Below, one piece after another: positions 1-5,848 of a stretch of 5,848 nucleotides of DNA. The notes under the pieces are model-generated. The model was not told the origin of the DNA and did not search any database. It was given only the letters and a program-made list of their open reading frames with translations. Each line of letters opens with the position of its first letter. The first letter of the stretch is position 1. Origin of the DNA: Candidatus Poribacteria bacterium WGA-3G (lineage in GTDB: Bacteria; Poribacteria; WGA-4E; WGA-3G); the NCBI GenBank assembly GCA_000406005.1, contig ASZN01000151.1, positions 1 to 5,848 on the forward strand, written 5' to 3'. A program made the position numbers and the translations under genes.

Positions 1-413
1 CCAGTTTCTTCGGAGTGGTGACGGAGCTGCTCATACATAGAAATGCCGGTTTCGTAGTTTTGATGGAGTAGTGCTTCGAGCAACAGTTCTAACTTGGCGT
101 AACTCTGATTGAGTCTATTGAGTCTATCAAGATAAGTTTCGTGTTGTAGGGTGCCGCTTGCAAACCCATTTTGAAAAGACTGCTGCCGTTCGATTGTCTG
201 TAGTACCCGGTCGTAATCGGATTTCTGTTTTCTGTTCTGGAGCGTACTGTAGGCATTACAGACTTCACGGAACATCTTTTCTGCAAAAGCGATCCGCTCT
301 GGGTTTTTGTCGGGATGGTAGCGCTTGGCAAGTTTTCGGAACGCGCTCTTTATTTCGTTGGCGGTTGCATCACGCCTAATCTCTAATATTTGGTAGTAAT
401 CTGGAATTTGCAT
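1..413 (-). CDS. J-domain (DnaJ-like) co-chaperone, 5' part only
   Basis: Reading the minus strand from the ATG at 413-411 gives 137 complete codons that stay open to the left edge, so the C-terminus is missing. It begins MQIPDYYQILEIRRDATANE and carries a J domain at about residues 5-70: helix I (DYYQILEI), helix II (IKSAFRKLAKRY), the invariant HPD tripeptide at residues 33-35, helix III (AEKMFREVCNAYSTL) and a closing KSDYDRV. J domains stimulate the ATPase of DnaK/Hsp70 in the cytosol, and HPD is the essential contact. Residues 71-137 look helical and polar, with no Gly/Phe-rich stretch or zinc-finger cysteine pairs so far, so this is probably not canonical DnaJ but a single J-domain protein with its own C-terminal region. 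A weak AGGA lies 14 bases before the start. It is divergent from the XRE-peptidase gene. The J domain call is firm; the cellular role and client are unknown. Confidence 0.9.
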   Translation of the reverse strand, partial: MQIPDYYQILEIRRDATANEIKSAFRKLAKRYHPDKNPERIAFAEKMFREVCNAYSTLQNRKQKSDYDRVLQTIERQQSFQNGFASGTLQHETYLDRLNRLNQSYAKLELLLEALLHQNYETGISMYEQLRHHSEET

Positions 414-443
414 TATGGATACGATGTTCCTGAAAGATATGGT

Positions 444-475
444 ACTATAATTCCATATATCCCAGAATTTGTCAA
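444..475 (-). promoter_or_regulatory. Candidate sigma70 promoter of the J-domain gene
   Basis: On the minus strand a perfect TTGACA (475-470) is followed after 17 bases by AATTAT (452-447), or after 20 bases by the better-looking TATAGT (449-444). Either would start transcription about 25-30 bases before the ATG at 413. The -35 match is exact; the -10 choice is uncertain. Confidence 0.5.
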
Positions 476-516
476 GCGGAAAAATCAGTTTGCCTAAACG
501 GTCTGAACGTCGTCTT

Positions 517-545
517 TTGACAATTTAAGTTTCTTCTGGTATACT
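517..545 (+). promoter_or_regulatory. Candidate sigma70 promoter of the XRE-peptidase/DUF4411 operon
   Basis: TTGACA (517-522), a 17-base spacer and TATACT (540-545) form a near-consensus sigma70-type promoter pointing right. Transcription would begin near 552, giving a leader of about 150 bases before the ATG at 701. It lies back to back with the promoter of the J-domain gene; the two -35 boxes are about 40 bases apart, so a regulator bound between them could affect both. Since the first gene has an XRE-type DNA-binding domain, autoregulation here is plausible but not shown. Confidence 0.6.
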
Positions 546-668
546 ATAATTCACTTTTGAGTCTTATCTGTCCAGTATATCTTTACTATTATCACAATTT
601 ATCCGTCCGTGAATTTATGGAGTTTGCATCACGTAATTGAAAAATATCTTGATTGATGGGGTACAACA

Positions 669-684
669 AATCGGTTAATCGGTT
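669..684 (+). repeat. Perfect 8-bp tandem repeat (AATCGGTT x2) in the leader
   Basis: AATCGGTT occurs twice without a gap (669-676 and 677-684), ending four bases before the GGAG ribosome binding site of the XRE-peptidase gene. A tandem half-site in this position could be a binding site for the encoded helix-turn-helix protein, or a chance duplication. Sequence alone cannot decide. Confidence 0.4.
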
Positions 685-687
685 GGT

Positions 688-691
688 GGAG
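688..691 (+). promoter_or_regulatory. Ribosome binding site that decides the start at 701
   Basis: GGAG at 688-691 sits nine bases before ATG 701. The in-frame upstream candidates TTG 653 and ATG 656 have no purine-rich site before them, and the 16 extra residues they would add do not resemble the family's N-terminus, so 701 is preferred. Confidence 0.65.
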
Positions 692-700
692 ATACAAATC

Positions 701-1873
701 ATGGCTAAATCTGTCAAAGCACTCATTACACCGGAAGTCCTCAAATGGGCGCGTGAAAGACGCATCAGATTAGAGATTGACCACGCGGCGGAAAAATTAA
801 AGATAGATCCCGAACGCCTTAAGGCATGGGAAAACGGGACAGAGCAACCCACTATCGCACAATTAAAGAAAATTGCCAAACTTTACAGAACCCATATCTC
901 TATCTTCTATCTGCAGAAACCGCCTACCGATTTTCAGCCGCTTACAGATTATCGGGTACTGCCTGAACAGTTCGCAATTGATACGGAGCAGGTCTACAGG
1001 TTAAACGCCAATATCATTGAAGCGTTTGAAAGGCGGGAGGTTCTCATTGAGTTGTACGAATTGTTGGAAGAAGTGCCACCTGAAGTTACGTTGAACATTG
1101 ACAGACACGAAAATCCGGGACAAGTCGCAGAAAAAATAACGGAATTTCTCGAACCTAATAGAGCGCAATTACGCGCAGCAAATGACCCTTATGCAGCACT
1201 GAAATTTTGGAAACATACCGTTGAAGCGAAAGGCATTCTGGTCTGCCAAACCTCTGTGAATACACATCTTTCCGTTCAATTAGCAACAGCGCGTGGATTC
1301 TGCATCGCACAAAGACCTTTTCCTGTTATTGTCGTAAACCCCAAAGACAGTCCGTACGGACGCATCTTCACACTTATTCACGAGTTGGTCCATATCGGAC
1401 TCGGAGAAAGTGCTATTCAGAACACTAACTTTGAAGCAGCAAACTCTCCGAATTTGGATCGAATTGAGGTCTTCTGCAATCAGGTGGCTGCTGAGGTTTT
1501 AGTCCCGGAAGATGAATTGCTTGAAAGAATAAATTTGGAGACGCTCCAAGAAGATCTACCCGGAACCTCCAAATTCTTCCATGTCAGTTCTGAAGTTATT
1601 ATGCGACGACTGCAAACACTTGGCGCGATCTCGCGACGTGATTATCAAGCGTATAGAAGCCAGCAATTGGCAAAGTATAGAGACACGCCAGAACGAGGCG
1701 GTGGTGCTGCGCCCTACCATAATCGGCTTCTTAATACCTCTGGTGAGTATTTCGCGCGAACCGCCTTTACAGCCTATTATGAACAGAAAATCACACGCGC
1801 TGAACTCGCCTCTGTGCTCTCCAATTCTGATACAAAACACCTTTCCAAAATTGAGAGTGCTATCTTTGTATGA
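701..1873 (+). CDS. XRE-family HTH / ImmA-IrrE zinc metallopeptidase
   Basis: This is a 390-residue protein with two parts. Residues about 9-72 form an XRE/Cro-type helix-turn-helix; the core includes HAAEKLKIDPERLKAWENG, followed by PTIAQLKKIAKLYR. The rest is an ImmA/IrrE (COG2856) peptidase with the zinc motif H227-E-L-V-H231 and a second conserved block E256-VFCNQVAAEVLVP, where E256 is the expected third metal ligand. Such proteins act in the cytosol; characterised relatives (ImmA of ICEBs1, IrrE/PprI of Deinococcus) cleave a partner repressor, and fusions to XRE domains are common in predicted toxin-antitoxin loci. All catalytic residues are present. The ATG at 701 is chosen for its GGAG site. 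Its stop overlaps the next gene's start by four bases (ATGA), implying translational coupling with the PIN-like protein. Likely role: DNA-binding regulator or antitoxin for its neighbour; the substrate is unknown. Confidence 0.92.
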   Translation: MAKSVKALITPEVLKWARERRIRLEIDHAAEKLKIDPERLKAWENGTEQPTIAQLKKIAKLYRTHISIFYLQKPPTDFQPLTDYRVLPEQFAIDTEQVYRLNANIIEAFERREVLIELYELLEEVPPEVTLNIDRHENPGQVAEKITEFLEPNRAQLRAANDPYAALKFWKHTVEAKGILVCQTSVNTHLSVQLATARGFCIAQRPFPVIVVNPKDSPYGRIFTLIHELVHIGLGESAIQNTNFEAANSPNLDRIEVFCNQVAAEVLVPEDELLERINLETLQEDLPGTSKFFHVSSEVIMRRLQTLGAISRRDYQAYRSQQLAKYRDTPERGGGAAPYHNRLLNTSGEYFARTAFTAYYEQKITRAELASVLSNSDTKHLSKIESAIFV

Positions 1874-2370
1874 ATTCGTTGTTTAATCATGATCAGGTAA
1901 TTTACAGTATTGACACGAGCGCACTGATTGCTGCCTTTCATGAACACTATCCAATCAAAAACTTCCCCTCTTTGTGGCGTAAAATAGAATCGCTGATAAA
2001 GAATGGCCGGTTGAAAATGTCGCAAATTGTTTTTGAGGAAGCGATGAGAGATACGGAGATCAAGCAATGGTGTGATGAGAATCAACTAAAGCCAAACTTT
2101 CAAGTCGCAATTGATGAATCAGTGCAGGAAAAAGTCAGTGATGTGCTGTCAAAATTTCCGAGGTTAGTAGATAATCGGACAGGGAAATCAGGTGCGGATC
2201 CGTGGGTTATTGCCTTGGCACTCACTATTGAGAACTGCGTTGTCGTAACAGAAGAAAACCCTACGCAGAGCGAGAATAGACCAAAAATTCCTGATGCTTG
2301 TGTTCATTTCCATATAGAGTATATCAAAATAGTAGACTTGATAAAAAGAGAAAATTGGATCTTTGAATAG
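1870..2370 (+). CDS. DUF4411 family PIN-like protein (putative toxin/RNase)
   Basis: This 166-residue protein matches the DUF4411 pattern, a PIN-like fold. It opens with a hydrophobic strand ending in YSIDTSALI (D15 the first acidic site), then FPSLWRKIESLIKNGRL. Other acidic candidates are E56/E57 in VFEEAMRD, D110 in GADPWVIALA, and E128/E129 after the strand CVVVT; the C-terminal part has KIPDACVHF and VDLIKRENW. PIN domains are metal-dependent ribonucleases that use a cluster of such acidic residues, and many are toxins of type II toxin-antitoxin pairs. The length is normal for the family and all expected acidic positions are present, so it looks intact. The ATG overlaps the stop of the XRE-peptidase gene (ATGA), with only a weak GAGAG 12 bases upstream, so translation probably depends on coupling. 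DUF4411 genes are often found beside XRE-ImmA/IrrE genes. Nuclease activity is inferred, not demonstrated for this protein. Confidence 0.88.
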   Translation: MNSLFNHDQVIYSIDTSALIAAFHEHYPIKNFPSLWRKIESLIKNGRLKMSQIVFEEAMRDTEIKQWCDENQLKPNFQVAIDESVQEKVSDVLSKFPRLVDNRTGKSGADPWVIALALTIENCVVVTEENPTQSENRPKIPDACVHFHIEYIKIVDLIKRENWIFE

Positions 2371-2389
2371 ACAAAAAACAATATCGCGC

Positions 2390-2418
2390 TTGACTTAAAA
2401 CTGAAAATCTGTTACACT
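2390..2418 (+). promoter_or_regulatory. Candidate sigma70 promoter of the HEPN-DUF499 gene
   Basis: TTGACT (2390-2395), a 17-base spacer and TACACT (2413-2418) lie in the 82-base gap between the DUF4411 gene and the ATPase gene. Transcription would start near 2425, about 28 bases before the GTG. No hairpin terminator is visible in the gap, so the ATPase gene may be transcribed both from here and by read-through from the upstream pair. Confidence 0.55.
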
Positions 2419-2452
2419 GCTGAAAAATTTACGCAGATGGGATCCCAAACAC

Positions 2453-5400
2453 GTGAATTCGTCCAAACGTCCAAATCAAGACGCTCTTTACCAAGCACTC
2501 AATATCTACCGAGATGCCATGCGACCGTTTATCCTCAGAAACTTGAAAACGGTGCAAGGTTTAGCACCAGAAGACCGTATCCAAAACGAAACTGATATAG
2601 ATATTGGCGATTTTCCACATCTCTTCAGAAGATACTGGCGCGATGCTTTTGAACAACGCTTCGACCCAGATCGAGATGTCCGTAGTGCCGTGGGACTCAT
2701 AACTGAGGCGAGAAATAAAGTTTCCCACCCTGAAGCAGAAGACTTCGCTCCGGAGTATGCCCTTTCAAGACTCCACGAAATTGCCGACATGCTCGGACAA
2801 ATCAATGCTCCTGAACAGAAAGGTGAAGTTGAGACCATCCGAGACAGGTTATTAACCAGGGCAACATCTCCCCCGGAAACCAAACCGAAACTACCCCGTA
2901 GAAAGGCAGCAGACCTCAAATCATGGCGCGATGTGATACGTCCTAATACCGATGTCATTCAAGGTACTTTCCGGAAGTCAGAATTCGCCGCGGACCTTCA
3001 AGAAGTCTTTGAGGGCAGAGCTAAGACACCAGAATACGGCGAAACCGAAATTTTCTTCAATCAGACATACATCACCCCCGGACTCCGTCAATTGTTAGTG
3101 AACACTTTGAAACGTCTCGGCGGTAAAGATGGCGATCCTGTTATCCAACTCAAAACCGGCTTCGGAGGTGGGAAAACCCATAGCCTTATCGCGCTTTATC
3201 ACCTTGTCACTGGAATTAACATCCTGAGAGCACTGCCAGCAGAAAATAAATATAAACGACTGCGTTCAGAAATTGAAGACATCCTAAACGAAGCAGAATG
3301 TGATGCCGACACACTCCTCAATGCTAACGTTTCTGTTCTTGTCGGCACCTATCTTTCAACGACCGATGCAGATGAAACGCGACAAGGCGATCCGCTCAAC
3401 ACACTTTGGGGTATGATGGCAGATCAACTCGGCGGACAGGATGCATATAATATTGTCCGGAAAGCCGCAGTTGAAGGCATCGCTCCAGGTGGAAACCAGT
3501 TGGATGCCCTATTTGAACACGCCGGACCCACTATTATCCTAATGGATGAACTCGTCGCTTATGTCCGTAACGTACAAGGCGTTACACAAGAAAGCATTTA
3601 TACCTTTTTTCAAGCGGTTACCGAGTCTGTAAAGAGAACTAAAAATGTTACGCTCGTTGCAACCCTGCCAGAGGGACAAGTCCAAGCGGGTGGTGAAGGG
3701 GGCATGACTGTCCTCGATACCCTTGAGTCTATTCTTGAGAGGGTGGATGCTGTTTCTATCCCCTTGGAAGTTGATAACGCATTTGAGGTCGTGCGTAGGC
3801 GGTTGTTTAGTAATATGAGTGACGACGACAAGACAGAACGCGACTTGACTTGTGAGGCGTTCCGGAGGATGTATCAGAACTCGCGCAGTGAATATCCGAA
3901 TAACGTTAGTGATCAACACTACCTGCAACGAATGAAAGACTGCTACCCGATCCATCCCGAAATATTCGACCGACTCTTTGAAGATTGGGCAGTCATTCCC
4001 GGGTTTCAACGCACCCGCGGTGTACTCCGAATAATGGCGACTTGCATTTCCCGCCTCTACCAAGAACAGGATCCATCCCTGTTGATAATGCCTGCAAACC
4101 TTACCTTGGATGACCCCGCGCTCGCTGATGAATTCACAAGACTGCTTGCAAGGTCCGGCGGAAATTGGGACCCCGTGGTAAAAGAAGTAGACAGCCACGG
4201 CTCCCGTACCGATCAGATTGATCGAAATTCGCAAAGTTTTATTGAAGTGGGGAGCGCAGCACGGCGTATTGCCCGTACTATCTTCCTTGGCAGTGCTTCT
4301 AGCCATGCAGTCAAGGGACTATCTCAGCAGCAGATTCATCTCGGAGTCGTCGAACCCGGACAAGGCGTTTCTGTTTACAATGACGCACTCAGCAGAATGA
4401 CGGGCAACCTCCATTTTCTCTATAATCTTGACGATAGATATTACTTCCACACCCAAGAAAATTTGAACAAGGTCGCCATAGATCGCGCAGCGGAATACAC
4501 GGAAAAAGATATCCACGGTGAGATCGTCTCGCGATTGGAAAGAACAATCGGACGCGATCCGAGCGTTCAAATCTGCCCAACATCTCCTGACCTCGTAAAG
4601 GACTCGGAAACTGTTCAGTATGTTATTCTTCCACCAGAGGCATCTCTGCCGAGTCGCGAAAAGGAAACCGATGTAGCAAGCGAGGCAGCACGCAAGATTC
4701 TCAGATACAGTGGGGACGATGAGAGACAACGTACCTACAGAAACACCCTCCTCTTCATCGCAGCACGACGGGACAACATCCGAGAACTCAGAAACCTTGT
4801 CAAAAACTACCTCGCGTGGAACTCTATCATGAACGGAGACCTCCTACACGGGGCACTCGCCAACCTTGAAGGTGAAAGGTTAGATCAGACGAAGGAAAAT
4901 CTCGAATCTGCCGAAGATGCGGTAACAAACGCTTTGTTCAAGGCATATCGATGGGCACTCACACCGTTCCAAACAGACGAGCGAGAAGCCGCATACAACT
5001 TCTCTACTGCTGAGACAAGACCCGAAGATGGCAGAATTATGAAACGCTTCCGAGACAAATTTATCGACGACGACGCAATTGTTACAAAAATTGATCCGAA
5101 CATATTCGCTGCAAAACTACAGCAATACGTCTGGAGTAGTGATACCTACCAAGACCACATTGAAATAGAACGTCTCTGGGAACTGATGGCACAAAACGTC
5201 TATATGCCACGATTGAAGGATCGGAACGTTTTGGCGACGTGCATTAAAGACGGCATCGAAGCAGGCATTTTTGGATACGCCAAGGCGTATCAGGATGGCG
5301 ACTACCACAACATCCGTTTTGAAGAACAAATTGTCGGACTCCGATTCGATAAAGGCACCACCGCCGTCCTTATAATCCCTGAGTTGGCAAAATTACGCAA

Positions 5401-5743
5401 GGAGGAAAGAGACAAGCAACAGAAACCGCCGGATACTCCCGAACCAGCACCAGACACAGGAAAGAAGACAGGAGACGAGTCGAAAGGCGTTGTGGTCGAA
5501 CCACCACAAGCAAAGGGACCGACACATGTTGTTGTTACGAAGGCTCTGCAGTTAGAACTCTCTTTTAGTGACGAGATTGACACCCTCCAAGACGAGATTG
5601 CCCGTACCCTGCAAGCCGATGGTGGAAAAGTGAAAGTTGAAATCACCATTACTGCCAACAAATCAGACGGCTTTTCGGAAAACGCCACCCGCGCGGTGAA
5701 GCAAAACAGCGAACACCTCAATGCCGAGTTCAAGCGCGACTAA
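2453..5743 (+). CDS. Swt1-like HEPN domain fused to DUF499 (COG1483) P-loop ATPase
   Basis: This 1096-residue cytosolic protein starts at GTG 2453; no ATG, GTG or TTG lies upstream in frame back to the stop at 2402, and the Shine-Dalgarno match (GGGA) is weak. Residues about 9-120 look like a Swt1-type HEPN domain: ALNIYRDAMRPFI, then the R-x4-H signature R87-NKVS-H92, which in active HEPN proteins is the RNase site. A linker leads to the DUF499 ATPase: conserved FFNQTYITPGLRQLL, variant P-loop G236-FGGGKTH243, Walker B TIILMDE (360-366), sensor-like VATLP (402-406), RRR at 448-450, YPIHP (498-502) and FQRTRG (518-523). A Pro/Lys/Glu-rich linker (about 980-1022) precedes a small C-terminal domain containing KVKVEITITA. 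No motif is broken. DUF499 proteins occur in predicted anti-phage loci with a DUF1156 methyltransferase and a helicase; those partners are not in this window. Its biochemical role is unknown; an ATP-driven sensor or motor controlling an RNase is inference. Confidence 0.9.
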   Translation: MNSSKRPNQDALYQALNIYRDAMRPFILRNLKTVQGLAPEDRIQNETDIDIGDFPHLFRRYWRDAFEQRFDPDRDVRSAVGLITEARNKVSHPEAEDFAPEYALSRLHEIADMLGQINAPEQKGEVETIRDRLLTRATSPPETKPKLPRRKAADLKSWRDVIRPNTDVIQGTFRKSEFAADLQEVFEGRAKTPEYGETEIFFNQTYITPGLRQLLVNTLKRLGGKDGDPVIQLKTGFGGGKTHSLIALYHLVTGINILRALPAENKYKRLRSEIEDILNEAECDADTLLNANVSVLVGTYLSTTDADETRQGDPLNTLWGMMADQLGGQDAYNIVRKAAVEGIAPGGNQLDALFEHAGPTIILMDELVAYVRNVQGVTQESIYTFFQAVTESVKRTKNVTLVATLPEGQVQAGGEGGMTVLDTLESILERVDAVSIPLEVDNAFEVVRRRLFSNMSDDDKTERDLTCEAFRRMYQNSRSEYPNNVSDQHYLQRMKDCYPIHPEIFDRLFEDWAVIPGFQRTRGVLRIMATCISRLYQEQDPSLLIMPANLTLDDPALADEFTRLLARSGGNWDPVVKEVDSHGSRTDQIDRNSQSFIEVGSAARRIARTIFLGSASSHAVKGLSQQQIHLGVVEPGQGVSVYNDALSRMTGNLHFLYNLDDRYYFHTQENLNKVAIDRAAEYTEKDIHGEIVSRLERTIGRDPSVQICPTSPDLVKDSETVQYVILPPEASLPSREKETDVASEAARKILRYSGDDERQRTYRNTLLFIAARRDNIRELRNLVKNYLAWNSIMNGDLLHGALANLEGERLDQTKENLESAEDAVTNALFKAYRWALTPFQTDEREAAYNFSTAETRPEDGRIMKRFRDKFIDDDAIVTKIDPNIFAAKLQQYVWSSDTYQDHIEIERLWELMAQNVYMPRLKDRNVLATCIKDGIEAGIFGYAKAYQDGDYHNIRFEEQIVGLRFDKGTTAVLIIPELAKLRKEERDKQQKPPDTPEPAPDTGKKTGDESKGVVVEPPQAKGPTHVVVTKALQLELSFSDEIDTLQDEIARTLQADGGKVKVEITITANKSDGFSENATRAVKQNSEHLNAEFKRD

Positions 5744-5758
5744 AAAATCTGTAGTTTT

Positions 5759-5786
5759 TGTAGCATAGGAAACCGTTAGCCTGTGG
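5759..5786. repeat. Diverged copy of the hairpin repeat (copy 1)
   Basis: It starts with the same TGTAGCATAG as the next two copies, then differs in the centre (GAAACCGTTAGC) and ends CTGTGG. The arms CATAGG and CCTGTG still pair (one G-T), so the hairpin is kept although the arm bases differ from those of the other copies. It begins 16 bases after the ATPase stop codon. Confidence 0.6.
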
Positions 5787-5788
5787 TC

Positions 5789-5815
5789 TGTAGCATAGAC
5801 TGTCAGTCTGTGCAT
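5789..5815. repeat. Hairpin repeat copy 2
   Basis: A 27-base unit identical to copy 3 except for one base in the loop (GTC against GTT). The arms GCATAGACT and AGTCTGTGC pair over nine positions with one G-T, leaving a three-base loop. It is not followed by a run of T, so it is not a classical intrinsic terminator. Confidence 0.85.
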
Positions 5816-5821
5816 CCTCTT

Positions 5822-5848
5822 TGTAGCATAGACTGTTAGTCTGTGCAT
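5822..5848. repeat. Hairpin repeat copy 3, at the window edge
   Basis: A 27-base unit with 26 of 27 bases identical to copy 2, separated from it by six bases (CCTCTT). It ends exactly at the window edge, so further copies may follow. Arms and loop are as in copy 2. The regular spacing (starts 30 and 33 bases apart) resembles a dispersed intergenic repeat cluster rather than a CRISPR array, since the spacers are only 2 and 6 bases. Confidence 0.85.

Noticed and set aside
108..125. Perfect 9-bp tandem repeat (ATTGAGTCT x2)
   Set aside because: It is in frame inside the J-domain gene and encodes a small RLN-RLN duplication in a helical region; no sign of further copies or function.
467..525. 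Inverted repeat TTGTCAA...TTGACAA as an operator
   Set aside because: The arms are the two opposite -35 boxes themselves, so the symmetry is explained by divergent promoters.
617..640. Eight-codon frame (MEFASRN) in the leader of the XRE-peptidase gene as a regulatory leader peptide
   Set aside because: No ribosome binding site before it, and no codon run or alternative hairpins that would suggest attenuation.
3539..4306. Long reverse-strand open frame (about 255 codons) inside the ATPase gene
   Set aside because: It lies entirely opposite conserved DUF499 coding sequence, shows no recognisable domain and has no convincing ribosome binding site; it is an antisense shadow.
5743..5760. Intrinsic terminator from the A-run and T-run just after the ATPase stop
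   Set aside because: The A/T arms give only about five A-T pairs with no GC-rich stem, too weak to call.
5663..5848. Reverse-strand open frame giving repeated HRLTVYAT peptides
   Set aside because: The peptide repeats are only the translation of the 27-base DNA repeats, and the frame then runs antisense into the ATPase gene.
5759..5848. CRISPR array
   Set aside because: The spacers are 2 and 6 bases, the repeat forms a near-complete hairpin and no cas gene is present.

Overview
The window reads as bacterial DNA of middling GC content. Its genes use Shine-Dalgarno-type sites and there are sigma70-like promoters. The lineage cannot be fixed from sequence alone. The short hairpin-forming 'TGTAGCATAG...' repeats at the right edge are reminiscent of repeats I associate loosely with Candidatus Poribacteria-like genomes; this is a weak recollection, not evidence. 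The gene content (J-domain protein, XRE-ImmA/IrrE peptidase plus PIN-like DUF4411 protein, HEPN-DUF499 ATPase) is typical of an accessory or defence-type region rather than a housekeeping one.

Layout. (1) Positions 1-413, minus strand: the 5' part of a J-domain (DnaJ-like) gene that runs off the left edge. It has no stop codon inside the window. (2) Positions 414-700: a 287-base divergent intergenic region with two back-to-back promoter candidates, one for the J-domain gene and one (TTGACA-N17-TATACT) for the rightward genes, plus an 8-bp tandem repeat beside the ribosome binding site. (3) Positions 701-2370, plus strand: two translationally coupled genes (ATGA overlap). The first encodes an XRE-type helix-turn-helix protein fused to an ImmA/IrrE zinc peptidase; the second encodes a DUF4411 PIN-like protein. 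They look like a toxin-antitoxin-type module. (4) Positions 2371-2452: a short gap carrying its own promoter (TTGACT-N17-TACACT). (5) Positions 2453-5743, plus strand: a 1096-residue protein with an N-terminal Swt1-like HEPN domain followed by a DUF499 (COG1483) P-loop ATPase. (6) Positions 5744-5848: three copies of a ~27-base hairpin repeat, the last cut by or ending at the window edge.

How they may work together. The DUF499 ATPase family is known from predicted anti-phage loci, where it neighbours a DUF1156 DNA methyltransferase, DUF3780 and a helicase. None of those is inside this window, so the system, if present, continues beyond the right edge or is divergent. The upstream XRE-peptidase/PIN-like pair could be an independent toxin-antitoxin module embedded in the same island or a regulator of it. 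All genes to the right of 700 point the same way with no visible terminator between them, so read-through into the ATPase gene is possible alongside its own promoter. Functional links between the pair and the ATPase are inference from proximity only.
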